Positions 47,196 through 59,525 of a DNA stretch of 64,000 bases are shown piece after piece. Source of the stretch: Diadema setosum. Lineage: Eukaryota > Echinodermata > Echinoidea > Diadematoida > Diadematidae. Every line of letters starts with the position of its first letter. The stretch's first letter is position 1. The stretch spans positions 14,325,100 to 14,389,099 of the forward strand of contig CM067059.1 in the NCBI GenBank assembly GCA_033980235.1, written 5' to 3'. Made by a program: the position numbers and the translations under genes. Below the pieces are notes generated by a model. It had not been told where the DNA came from. It ran no database searches and was given only the letters and a program-made list of their open reading frames with translations.

Positions 47196-48319
47196 TGTCA
47201 TTATAAGCATCTTCATTATTGGGGGATCTCGAGGGGAGATCATAGTCATTAGACACCCGTGCGAATCCATTGGTCTCAGGGCCTCGTATTTTTTCTTTAA
47301 TATTTCTTTCCCCACGTTATGGGAGAAAGAAGAATATTTTTATCGTCATTTGCTCCCTCTTTTTTATTTTTGTCACCAAAACTTGGTTTCATGCACCGTA
47401 GAACCGCACATTTGATGTCCACTTGTAACTTCAAAAATTGGCGGTCAGCAAAGCGAGGGTTTCCCCCGCGTCCGCTCGTCTCATGAATATTCATGTTTAC
47501 AGCAGCCATGCAGTAAACGAATGAACAGCGGTGCGTGTACTCTGATATGGAAGGGTACGATCGGCAAGGACAAAATTTAAGTGGATATCGCCGTCCTGAA
47601 CAGTCTGAGTGCAATGATACCCGACTTGAGAGTAACTAAATGACGTACCTGAGCTGCATAGTATCCTGCAGTTGTGCAAAATAGAATAAAATAACAGCAT
47701 TCGTTGTTTTCATTTGGGCACGCCAATGGCGAACGTCGCTGTACGTAAATGCCCTTGTATAACTATAACAATGACATAATGAGTGTCCATATCACGCGCA
47801 CGCAGTTAGTGTTTCGTGTAACCATCGTCAATACATACACAGGCGCAGGCCGTCCACACACTGGCATACCGTACCGTACCCGAGAGTACATTGTGTGCGT
47901 GCGTGCGTGTCCGGCGGAATATGACAGAGATTTCGCTGCACGCCATCATCTTTTTGACTTCAGTATCCCCACTGTCTCTGCAAGCTAAAAGATGGACGAT
48001 CGAGAAAGGCAGGAGTCCAGCGCAGGATCGGTGAATATTAAAACGCTCAGCTCTGACGTCACGCACAAAAATGCATTATGCATCTATCTAATTAATTTCT
48101 CTTTGTCGTCCTCGACGTCGACACGGAGGCGGAGCGCGGACGAAACCCGGTCCAAGGCACGTAGGAGACCCTCCCGCTGCCGACGGCACCGGTCTCGGGG
48201 GCCCGGAGCCGACGGCTCGGGAGGAGATAGACAAACCAGCAACGCCGGAATAAAACAGGAAATACATAAGGCCCCGACAACAACAACAACTTCGCCTTTT
48301 ACTTATATAGACTAGCAGC

Positions 48320-48339
48320 ACCCGTGGAAATCCACGGGT
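48320..48339 (-). other. Terminal hairpin of Helitron-like unit IV
   Basis: Perfect arms as in the other units; here flanking bases GCAGC/GCTGC extend the stem by five pairs. Confidence 0.87.
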
Positions 48340-49200
48340 GCTGCGGGCCCCATATTTTTAGATTTATATATATTTCTTTCGCCCCATTTTATTAGTTGAA
48401 GCGAAAGAACTTCCTGTTTGTTTATGGTTTTTTGTTTTTTTTGTTTTTTGTTTGTTTGTTTTTTTTTTTTTACATGAGTCCTCTCTGGCCCCCACAGACA
48501 CACATCTTTTCTCTTCATTCGTAAGCTTGAAAGAAGCTTACATTGTATGTCATGATTCATACTTCTTTTACCACATTTTCATTAAAAAAAAAAAATTATT
48601 TTCCCTCCCAACGAAATCCCATCTAATAAGTTGTCGTCCGTTCCTAATGTTGATACACCTGTTTGATCGATCATTACACACACATAATAACACACACACA
48701 CACACACACACCTTTTCGGTTCAATAAAAAGATGCAAATGGGTTATATCATCATTTATATCTCTTTTCCGACGTTTTTATTTGAAAAACCCGTCTGTGCT
48801 CCTTCCACCCGATGACAATCTCATCTGAGGATTATGACTTGTTCCTGAAATGCACTTGATGGATCATTCATTGATTCCCCCTTCTCTCTCTCTCTCTCTC
48901 TCTCTCTCATTCTGATGTTCTTAAATTTCCTCTCGAGAACAATCATGTGTCTATATATAGACAAAGTCAGACTTTTCATTAAACCACCCCGTCATGTGAC
49001 TCGGACTTTTGTGGTATTTTCTTACTTCATGTTTTATCTATTTCATATTTGTTTGTTTTCATTAAAAAAATTGTGGTGTTTTGTGTTTATAGAATAAATT
49101 GTCACTGGAAGTACGCTAAGAATTCCACTGCTCAGTTGTACAGGATATAAATAAGAGTGTGAGAGAGGGTGAGAGAGGGAGAGGAAGAGAGAACACGATA

Positions 49201-49560
49201 AATTTCCAGAGAATATTTTCTGTCCTCTTTCTCTTTGTCTTTTTTTTAATTGATAGCATTGTTTTTTTCTCCCCCTTTCGAGAACATGTGTCTGCATCAA
49301 CGAAATAAGGCCTTTCAGAAAATGACCTGACAATCTGATCTGACTCACTGAGAGAGGGAGAGGAAGAGAAAGCTCGACAAATTTCCAGAGAATATTTTCT
49401 GTCCTCTTTCTCTGTCTTTGTCTTTTTTTTTCTCTTCATGAAAAAGCTGAAAAGTGGCGTATGTCATGAATAATATTCAATTTACCACGTCATTTAAAAG
49501 AAAAAAAAAACCCACACAACGACAATATGTTTACATATCCTCGCCCGTTTATCTGCTTCA
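49201..49560. repeat. 179-bp tandem duplication inside unit IV
   Basis: AATTTCCAGAGAATATTTTC recurs at 49,201 and 49,380 with GAGAGAGGGAGAGGAAGAG before each (from about 49,171 and 49,351). Unit I has only one copy (about 41,129-41,280). Confidence 0.75.
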
Positions 49561-49670
49561 GACTGTACATTATCATTACCATCATTATTATATGAATACT
49601 ATTATTGTATCATCATTTAATAAATATTATTTTGGAAAGGGGAGAGTCGTTATAGGTTTAATAAGTAGGC

Positions 49671-49690
49671 ATCCGTGGGTATCCATGGGT
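49671..49690 (-). other. Degenerate internal terminator-like hairpin, unit IV
   Basis: ATCCGTGGGTATCCATGGGT: same place and context (ATAAGTAGGC before, CTCAAGGCCTCGTA after) as in units I and II. Confidence 0.6.
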
Positions 49691-50257
49691 CTCAAGGCCT
49701 CGTATTTTTTCTGTATTTTTTTTCCCACGTTATGGGAGAAAGAAGAATATTTTTGTCGTCATTTGCTCCCTCTTTTTTTATTTTTATCACCAAAACTTGG
49801 TTTGATGCACCATAGAACCACACATTTGATGTCCACTTGTAACTTCAAAAATTGGCGGTCAGCAAAGCGAGGGTTTCCCCCGCGTCCGCTCGTCTTATGA
49901 ATATTCATGTTTACAGCAGCCATGCAGTAAACGAATGAACAGCGGCGCGTGTACTCTGATATGGAAGGGTACGATCGGCGAGGACAAAATTTAAGTGGAT
50001 ATTTTAGCCGTCCTGAACAGTCTGAGTACAATGATACCCGACTGGAGAGTAAACTAAATGACGTACCTGAGCTGCATAGTATCCTGCAGTTGTGCAAAAT
50101 ACAATAAAATAACAGCATTCGTCGTTTTCATTTGGGCACGCCAATGGCGAACGTCGCGCGAACGTCGCTGTACGTAAATGCCCTTGTACTAACAATGACC
50201 GCGCCGTGTATTATACCATAATGAGTGTTCATATCACGCGCACGCAAATAGTGTTTC

Positions 50258-50301
50258 GTGTAACCATGGAGCTACCAATGGTAGCTCCATGGTGTAACCA
50301 T
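50258..50301. repeat. Private palindromic insertion in unit IV with 8-10 bp direct repeat
   Basis: GTGTAACCAT (50,258-50,267), then GGAGCTACC-AAT-GGTAGCTCC plus ATG (50,268-50,291), then GTGTAACCAT again (50,292-50,301). The palindrome with shared bases is ATGGAGCTACC/GGTAGCTCCAT. Units I-III have a single GTGTAACCATCGTCAA. Confidence 0.85.
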
Positions 50302-50777
50302 CGTCAATACATACACAGGCGCAGGCCACACACTGGCATACCTACCCGAGAGTACATTGTGTGCGTGCGTGCGTGTCCGCCGGAATATGACAGAGATTTC
50401 GCTGCACGCCATCATCTTTTTGACTTCAGTATCCCCACTGTCTCTGCAAGCTAAAAGATGGACGATCGAGAAAGGCAGGAGTCCAGCGCAGGATCGGTGA
50501 ATATTAAAACGCTCGGCTCTGACGTCACGCACAAAAATGCATTATGCATCTATCTAATTAATTTCTCTTTGTCGTCCTCGACGTCGACACGGAGGCGGAG
50601 CGCGGACGAAACCCGGTCCAAGGCACGTAGGAGACCCTCCCGCTGCCGACGGCACCGGTCTCGGGGGCCCGGAGCCGACGGCTCGGGAGGAGATAGACAA
50701 ACCAGCAACGCCGGAATAAAACAGGAAATACATAAGGCCCCGACAACAACAACAACTTCGCCTTTTACTTATATAGA

Positions 50778-50793
50778 TATATATATATATATA
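50778..50793. repeat. (TA)8 tract, right target flank of the Helitron array
   Basis: Alternating TA directly right of the GA end of unit IV; partner of the tract at 40,297-40,314. Confidence 0.9.
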
Positions 50794-53363
<2,570 letters not shown>

Positions 53364-53365
<2 letters not shown>

Positions 53366-53806
53366 CCATTTTTTCATCGAAGTAAGTCCACCACCAGATA
53401 CAGTAGAGCAAACTAAATAATTTCCAATGAAACCTCACCTGTTACATAACAAGGAATATTCTTAAAGTTATGACTAAACATGTCCCATAATATTAATGTT
53501 ATTTTAGTTGTTTTTCACAGGTTTAATCTCAATATGTAAACAGCACGACATCCATTGTATCTATTGTATGAATGCAAATGGGATGCTTGAATGCTAAAAT
53601 GGGATAACGCTCATTAGAACTCGTTTGAAAAAACATTCCTCCTCTGTAAAACCTGATAATTCAGTCAGTTTACAGTACTGTGTGGTAATGATTTTGCATG
53701 ACATTTCAACGTCATACTATAAAGAAATGCTTTTAAGAGGGGTAGTCATAATGTTATCTAGAAAAACTAGGTGGTGTTGGTAGAGGTATCTAGGTCATGT
53801 TTGTGC

Positions 53807-53848
<42 letters not shown>

Positions 53849-54190
53849 ATGGGGGGGGGGGAAGGATGTTTCGCGGACTGGACCCTGATGCTGACATGGG
53901 ACAGTCGAACCAGCATAATCACGTGCCCTCCCCACTATTATTATTATTTTTGCCTTCCCGATAAGTAATACCTCGAAGCTGGGCAGGCGGGCGGGCATCC
54001 CTCATCCTAAAACTCGCTCACGACTATGAGAAGAGGGCCGATTAGCTGTCAGAAACCAGGCCACGGGTATCCGGGCTGGCTGGGGAGGAGGAAGAGGCCA
54101 CTGTGGTGTATATAGGGAGGAGGGAAAGGAATCTTCATAATTATCTCCTCCCGTCGGCAAAAAGGTTTGGAGAGAGGAAGAAGGCAGGAA

Positions 54191-54193
<3 letters not shown>
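53364..54193. other. Intergenic or intronic DNA, no gene recognised
   Basis: (TG)n at 53,807-53,850 followed by a G run, then a GC-richer block to 54,180. No coding evidence. Confidence 0.5.
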
Positions 54194-54253
<60 letters not shown>

Positions 54254-54325
54254 TGTGTGCGTGTGTGTGTGTGTGTGTGTGCGTGTGTGTGTGTGTGTGT
54301 GTGCGTGTGTGTGTGTGTGTGTGTT
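54194..54325. repeat. (TG)n microsatellite with GTGC interruptions
   Basis: About 65 TG/CG dinucleotides. The Cys/Val and His/Thr open frames on both strands come only from this repeat. Confidence 0.97.
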
Positions 54326-54539
54326 TAGCACGGTCGACCTGGTTTCTCACACCGCGTGTGGAGTGGGGATATATCACGGATTGTTAAAGAATCAAAGCGT
54401 GGCGAGGGGCAAGAATGTCCTCTTAGCATCTCGAGATGAATGCATCGAATACAGGAGAAGAAGAAAGGGAGGGAAAGAGAAGATGATAGAATGGCGTGAG
54501 ACAGGCAGAGAAGATTTGATAAACCCTAAACATAAAGGG

Positions 54540-55085
54540 TGAGGGAGAGAGAGCGGACTAAGGATATAATGATACTGGGAGAGAAGATATCTCGATCTAT
54601 ATGCTACTCTGTAGAATAGGAGAGAGAGAGAGAGAGGGAGAGAGAGAGATTAGGAATGTAGTGAGAAAGGCAGAAGAGCAATAACTAGATTTCAAAGACA
54701 AAACACAATAAGAGAGAAACGGAAAGAGAGGGAGAGCGGGGGAAAACAAAGATTGCTGTGAGAGATGCAAAGACAATAACTAGATTATAGGAACTCAACA
54801 CCAGAAAGAGAACGAAGAACGAGAGAGATGGAGAAGGGGAGAGGGAGGGCATAATGACGTAAGACAGGCGGAAAGATAACCAAATTTATCAAACTCTAAC
54901 CTAGAATGAAGAGAGAAAGGTAAAGACATTGAGGCAGAGAGCAACGACTGTCACAAAGCGGACAGAGAACATAGCTTAGATTTGGAACAAAAAAAAAGGG
55001 GGGGGGGAAACCTTCTCTAAAAACAAGAAGAAAGAGAGAAGAAAAAAAAAGAGAAAGAAGATCAACTAACGGAGGAGTGACAGGA
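54540..55085. repeat. Long polypurine (GA-rich) tract on the plus strand
   Basis: More than 500 bases dominated by A and G, with GA dinucleotide runs at 54,620-54,650 and A/G homopolymers at 54,989-55,009. Pyrimidine interruptions are frequent but short. Confidence 0.75.
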
Positions 55086-55089
55086 GATG

Positions 55090-55480
55090 CGACGCGCAGG
55101 ATTTGAGGAGCGCTAATGATGATGGAGGTTGGTCCTTGTATATTATCAGCGGGCCCCCCCTCATCCCTCCCGCCGTATCCAAACAAGAGGCTGGAGGAAG
55201 TTCCTCGTCGAGTTTCACTCGCTTGACCCACTTACGACGTCATGGCGACGGCGGCTGGCATCGGCGATCAGTCCGGATGATAGCCGCTCGGATTTCTGCC
55301 AAATTGTGTTGAGCAGAGTGAGCGGAGTGCGGCTCCACTTCCGATTCTTCGACGACGGATATCGGATTCGCCGCCCTGTGTGCGCACATGCAAGGGGGTT
55401 AAAGTGGGACGGGTGCTGCCAAGAGGTGCAACTTTGCCCCCCTGCCCTTCCCCAAACTACACCCTACAGCAATATTCAAT
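55090..55480. other. CpG-rich, repeat-free block
   Basis: GC-rich with many CpG (GGCGACGGCGGCTGG at 55,242-55,256; CGACGACGGATATCGG at 55,349-55,364) directly after the polypurine tract. A 140-codon plus-strand open frame (55,129-55,551) covers it, and a 69-codon frame overlaps in another phase. Neither has a domain I recognise. It could be an exon or a regulatory island. Confidence 0.35.
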
Positions 55481-56929
55481 GTAACCACCAGAAGATGGTG
55501 GTTATCTTTGTTGTCACATTGAAACAGAATGCACCATCGCGCGGAGGATAAAACTGAGTTTTTGGATGTTATTGAGCACTGGAAGCATTACAAATACAAC
55601 AACGAACAATTTATTATGTCTTACAATTGTTTGATTGATTGCTCATTGAAAACGATAAAAGAGGCTGCAAAAACAAAACAAAACAAAACAAACCAAGCAA
55701 ACAAAAACCTACTTCTCTGGGCTATATGCTTCAAAGATTTTCCACTGTGTGGTATAGCGGGAGTCATTGAATATGCAAGGGCATAGCACAGCATAGTAAT
55801 ATAGTTGCCACAGAAATCGAAATAAAGAAAGAAATGTTAATGCAGGAATAAACGAATAACAGGTAGATATGCATGCCGCACATAATACTGTAAGTACATG
55901 CAGAAATAAGTGAGTATCTGAAAGATTAATAGATAGATAGATAGATAAAAAGCACAGAACAAAACAGCAACAAGCGAACAAGGTAAAGTATTTTTGATGT
56001 AGGCATTCAAAGTGGACAGTAATCTAGTATCTAGGCCACACTAAAATCTCAGCATTACCGCTTGCGTGCACTGTGGCGCAATCGATAATGACAGTGCTAG
56101 ATACTGATGTCGGCCACACCCCATGCATAATTAACGACGTTTGATGTCTCACCAATAATGCTAATTTGTGTGCATCGCTCATCTTATAGTTCATCGAGCT
56201 CTGAATCCTCTTTCCGATGTAGCTACATAATTATTTCAAAAGTTCTGCGTCATAGATGGAAAGTGTACCATATACAATAGTAACGACCTTCTGCAGGGAC
56301 ATCGTCTTCTCAGTAGAAATGATTAATGATAGCTGTAGAGGCGGAAAAGGCTTTGTTACTGAACGCTCAATGATGATCTATATCGGCGTATATTCCCTCA
56401 TCTTTTCAAGGCAAGAACCTACGCAGATCTTCACCCTGATACGTTTACAATCGATGATTTAAAAAAAAAAAAAACACCTGCAAGCACGCCAACGAGAGAG
56501 AGGGGTATGTAACGTTGCATCGGCGTGTCTAGCTGTGATTTATCCAATCTCATTGGATTTATCATATTCGGTCATTATGAAAGGCATATTTCCCAACTTA
56601 CACTGGGAGTATATGATCCTATTATTCCAGTAAATCTGACTTAAAAAAAAAATGACGCTGAGACGCACTCTGTGTCGATAACTAAAACACGAGAGCTTCC
56701 ATTTCCTGTTACATCGTTTCTTTTCGCTTATCCCCAGACACACCAAATAATGGGGACACTTCAATGGTGCCACAGTGGTGAGTATTATTCTCGATCGCTA
56801 TGAGATCAGCCAAATTAGATAACATTCGGGCAGGAGGACGCCTGCAAAACTTGTTCGTATAATGTATTGTGATGTATAGATTCCCACCGCACATAATCTT
56901 AATCATCCATTATGAATGCAACGTACTTT
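55481..56929. other. Intergenic or intronic DNA, no gene recognised
   Basis: AT-rich sequence. At 55,475-55,524 a nested inverted repeat (TTCAATGTAACCACCA ... TGGTGGTTA ... ACATTGAA) could form a branched hairpin. (CAAAA)n lies at 55,670-55,693. Confidence 0.5.
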
Positions 56930-57099
56930 AGATTGATTTCAATTCATTTTGTGTCATGTATATATCATCACAGTTGTTATATGCTGATTTTACAAATGCT
57001 ATGTGTTACTTTTCATTGTCGTGAGTGTATGTTGCAAATACAACACTGTACAATTTGTGTGGACATTATTAATAAATGAAATGAAATGAAATGAAATGT
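56930..57099 (+). mobile_element. LINE-type 3' end with (AAATG)n tail
   Basis: An AT-rich segment ending TTAATAAATGAAATGAAATG (from 57,070) with about five AAATG units. It resembles the tail at 31,256-31,281. Only the terminal part is recognisable. Confidence 0.5.
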
Positions 57100-57141
57100 G
57101 TCATTTTGATAACTGTATGATTGGTAAAGATAACCAGCGTA

Positions 57142-57330
57142 CTCGTGTACAACAAATCCAAAATTCTGCTGCCCATTTTGTTACATATTCTCGATTATGT
57201 TTGCCCATGCTTCAAATATTGCAACAACTCGACTGGTTTCCTGTGGCGTACTTTCATATTTAATAATTCAAAATCTTAACCCTTTCACTTCAATGCTTGA
57301 AACGTTCTGCCTCAGTCTGTGTAATCATGG
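57142..57330 (+). pseudogene. Degenerate L2/CR1-like LINE reverse transcriptase fragment
   Basis: From 57,144 the plus strand reads RVQQIQNSAAHFVTYSR, then LQILQQLDWFPVAYFHI, two stops, then FKILTLSLQCLKRSAS. These match in order the 'LQxxQNxAARLV', 'LxxLHWLPVxxRI' and 'FKILxLTYKALxGxAP' blocks of L2/CR1-like reverse transcriptase C-termini. Two adjacent stops (57,264-57,269) and loss of the fragment on both sides show it is dead. It starts about 40 bases after the tail of the preceding LINE and is a separate, truncated copy. Confidence 0.8.
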
Positions 57331-57420
57331 ATTGATTAATGAGTACACTTATAACAGAAGTTTAGGATCTTCTCCCACATATCACTTTTTTCTTTTTTCT
57401 TTTAGATAAATACAAAATCA

Positions 57421-57490
57421 TATGAAGAGCTTGCTCCCACAAGGCGCTAAATCCATCATTTTCAATGGATTTAGCGCCTTTTTCTTCATA
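57421..57490. repeat. Long hairpin with 16-bp perfect inner arms
   Basis: AAGGCGCTAAATCCAT (57,441-57,456) and its exact complement (57,465-57,480) around an 8-base loop. Outer arms TATGAAG (57,421) and CTTCATA (57,484-57,490) extend the symmetry. It could be the collapsed remnant of a small inverted-repeat element or a structured RNA; nothing decides. Confidence 0.85.
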
Positions 57491-57565
57491 TAGTGTAACG
57501 TCCATTTCAAGCTGCCTTTGAAAAAAAAAAGTATTATATAAATTCTTAAACCTATTAATAATATA

Positions 57566-57765
57566 CTAGGGCATGTTTCATAAAGACTGCTCGTAAGATT
57601 GGTCTTACGACTGACGTGATTCAAAAAAGTCATCGTTCTGTTGATATAATGTGATTTAAATCCATTGTGAGCATCTTAACGAAACAGTTTGACAATCAGG
57701 ATTGATCTTACTCTCAATAAATCGAGCGTGAGATCAATTGTAACTCTTTATGAAACATGCCCTAG
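57566..57765. mobile_element. MITE-like element, 200 bp, with terminal inverted repeats
   Basis: CTAGGGCATGTTTCATAAAG at 57,566-57,585 is the exact reverse complement of CTTTATGAAACATGCCCTAG at 57,746-57,765. Internal subterminal words are also partly inverted (GTAAGATTGGTCTTAC; GAGATCAATTG). There is no coding capacity. Because CTAG is itself palindromic, it may be a 4-bp target duplication around a GGCATG... TIR, or part of the TIR. The superfamily cannot be fixed from this. Confidence 0.8.
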
Positions 57766-58742
57766 TTTCCGGAGTCCCAGCAGTACCATCACAGTCGTGC
57801 TCCAAACCCCCTCTCATCTGCTCTGGAGAGAATCGAGATTGAGGATGCTATCGCAACGATGGATTCGCCATATAAAGTCGCTCACGTGAACTCGAGTGAC
57901 ATTTTGCATACGACGTTCATCCTGATAATCTCCGACATGTGTCCTCTTTAAAGGTTGCAACCTTTCGCGGGTTATCCGTTCAGCCGATTTTCATCTATCA
58001 GTAATATATGTCAACGATGTGTTCTCCTTATGACTCCACGCCGATGGGTGGTGATGGCAGGCGTCATGTTTTCGGGTTGTCCATCCGTTCCACTCAAATC
58101 TCGTTATCAATGTTTAAGAAAAACCGATCGATATAATTTCTTAATTACATTGTACCAGGCCCAAATTTTGTAAAAAGCTCATCGAGGTCAAAGGTCATAG
58201 GTCACTGAACTTTGATTGAATTGCATTTTCAGCTATGACGTCATCTCGGAATGCTCAGTGGAAATGTTATTTGCTAGGAAGGGTTCACATAGATTGACAA
58301 TTATTTCCATCAATGAGAGAAGTTAAAGGTCAAAGGTCAACGTCAGTGTTCACTTTACTTTCAATCATTATTGCTATCTAGTCATTTCTTCAGCAAGAAA
58401 TGACCGTCATCAGCTAGACATGTTCTGTGGTAACACCACATGTTAAGAAGGATGGTGAACAAACAATGCCTTGCCTGAAATGACAGGGATGAACAGTCAA
58501 AGGTTACCAAAATTAGCTTGAACGTCATTTTGTGACCATCCATTATTCTGATAACTATGTGATTAGGCGTAACGGATAAGAATGAATTAGAAAATATTTC
58601 CTTTCTGCAGAGAGGGTTGAAGGTCAATATTCTTCGTCATCATGCAAAGAAAGGTTATTCATTGACAACAGCTATACACAGTGATTGAGTGAGAGGCAAA
58701 GTCATGTAGTCTTCTGTGGGCAACATTTGAATTGCTCAAATT
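57766..58742. other. Noncoding DNA with AGGTCA repeats, possible dispersed repeat
   Basis: No gene recognised. The passage from about 57,950 to 58,640 has the feel of a dispersed repeat: recurring AAAGGTCAAAGGTCA, 'GTCATTTCTTC' and 'GACCGTCATC' words. It also holds the hairpin TCATTTCTT-CAGC-AAGAAATGA at 58,382-58,403. Confidence 0.4.
58185..58204 (+). promoter_or_regulatory. Three AGGTCA half-sites with 1-bp spacing
   Basis: AGGTCA-A-AGGTCA-T-AGGTCA. A second pair, AGGTCA-A-AGGTCA, lies at 58,327-58,339. DR1 spacing is the classic binding arrangement of RXR/HNF4/COUP-TF type nuclear receptors. Whether it is functional here is unknown, and such words also occur in dispersed repeats. Confidence 0.4.
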
Positions 58743-58771
58743 TTGTTGTTGTTGTTGTTGTTGTTGTTGTT
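58743..58771. repeat. (TTG)n microsatellite
   Basis: Nine perfect TTG units; the poly-Gln minus-strand frame is the translation of this repeat. Confidence 0.95.
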
Positions 58772-59236
58772 CTAAGTTTTCGTCATAGGAACCAACACCC
58801 GTGAAGCTTAATTTTGCTATCATATCCCATTTTCGTAATTCATCTCTTTCCCCTCTTTCCCCCTCAATTACAGTCTCCTTTCTCGACTCTCTCATCATTT
58901 TGGTAGAGAAGTTACGTTGCAGACAAACTGACAATTGGTTTCTCGTGCCCATATTATTATTGAGTACGCCTAAAATGTAGTGACATGGGGGAAGAAAGCG
59001 TGCCTTTAAGCGGCTTTACAATTTTCGAAAACAGTCATGATCCTAGAATCATTTTCTTTCAATTTTCATTCTTCGATCATTCCCCCATCCCTTTCTCTTC
59101 TTGCTCAATCTCCTCACAATCATTGTCTTTATTCATAATCCTATACCAATCCGTCCTGTACCCTTTTCAATTTTACATATCCTCTTTCTTTATCTCCCCT
59201 CTCTTGTTTTGTGCTCCTCAGACTCCTTTTCCTCGG

Positions 59237-59525
59237 ATTAACTGATTTTCTCCTTCTTCTTCTTCTTTCCTCCTCCTCCTCCTCCTCCTCCTCTTCCTAC
59301 TCAGCCTTCCTCTTTTTTTTTTTGCTTTTCCTTCATCTTCTCCATCTCCTTCCTCTTCTTATTCTCTCTCTTCTGCTCCTCCTACCCCCTCTATTCTTCC
59401 CCTCATCCTCCTCTTCATATTCCTCCTCTTCCTCCTCTTCTTTATCATCATCGTCCTCTTCTTATTCCTTCCTCCCTTCCTTTGTTTCACTGTCTTCTTC
59501 TCCGTTATCTCACTCGTTTCCCCCC
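59237..59525. repeat. Polypyrimidine (TCC/TTC)n tract on the plus strand
   Basis: Nearly 290 bases of C and T with TCC runs (59,271-59,292) and TTC runs, within a longer CT-rich stretch from about 59,050. The Leu/Ser open frame over it is compositional. Confidence 0.85.

Larger units (their letters stand above)
44990..48311 (-). mobile_element. Helitron-like unit III (non-autonomous, 3,322 bp)
   Basis: On the minus strand it starts TCTATATAAGTAAAAGGCG at 48,311 and ends with hairpin ACCCGTGG-ATTT-CCACGGGT (45,017-44,998), GCTG, CTAG (44,993-44,990). The CTAG abuts the TC of unit II. The 5' core (about 47,245-48,311) matches the other units. The 3' part is the longest: three internal hairpin modules (45,391-45,415; 45,704-45,723; 47,251-47,275), repeated 'CACCAAAACTTGGTTTGAT' and 'TTTATCTGCTTCAGAC' blocks about 300 bases apart, and several (ATT)n tracts, the longest at 47,056-47,195. 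A private insert at about 45,885-46,240 carries a GTCTCACGCA hairpin. A poly-A stretch lies at 45,185-45,240. No Rep/helicase coding is seen. Confidence 0.85.
48312..50777 (-). mobile_element. Helitron-like unit IV (non-autonomous, 2,466 bp)
   Basis: On the minus strand it starts TCTATATAAGTAAAAGGCG at 50,777, directly after the target A (plus-strand T at 50,778). It ends with hairpin ACCCGTGG-ATTT-CCACGGGT (48,339-48,320), GCTG and CTAG (48,315-48,312), which abuts the TC of unit III. The 3' half (48,312-49,480) matches unit I closely; the first 20 bases of its 5' end equal those of unit III. Differences from unit I include a 179-bp internal tandem duplication (about 49,201-49,560) and a palindromic insertion (50,258-50,301). 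Its terminal hairpin can extend (GCAGCACCCGTGG/CCACGGGTGCTGC), unlike units I-III. Confidence 0.88.

Noticed and set aside
41450..50777. The repeated 1.1-kb segments as LTRs of a retrotransposon
   Set aside because: There is no TG...CA end, no primer binding site or polypurine tract, no gag/pol between copies, and no 4-6 bp target duplication. TC and hairpin-CTAG ends at A|T fit Helitrons instead.
40315..50777. Autonomous Helitron with Rep/helicase
   Set aside because: No frame is long enough, and no HUH or helicase motif can be read on either strand.
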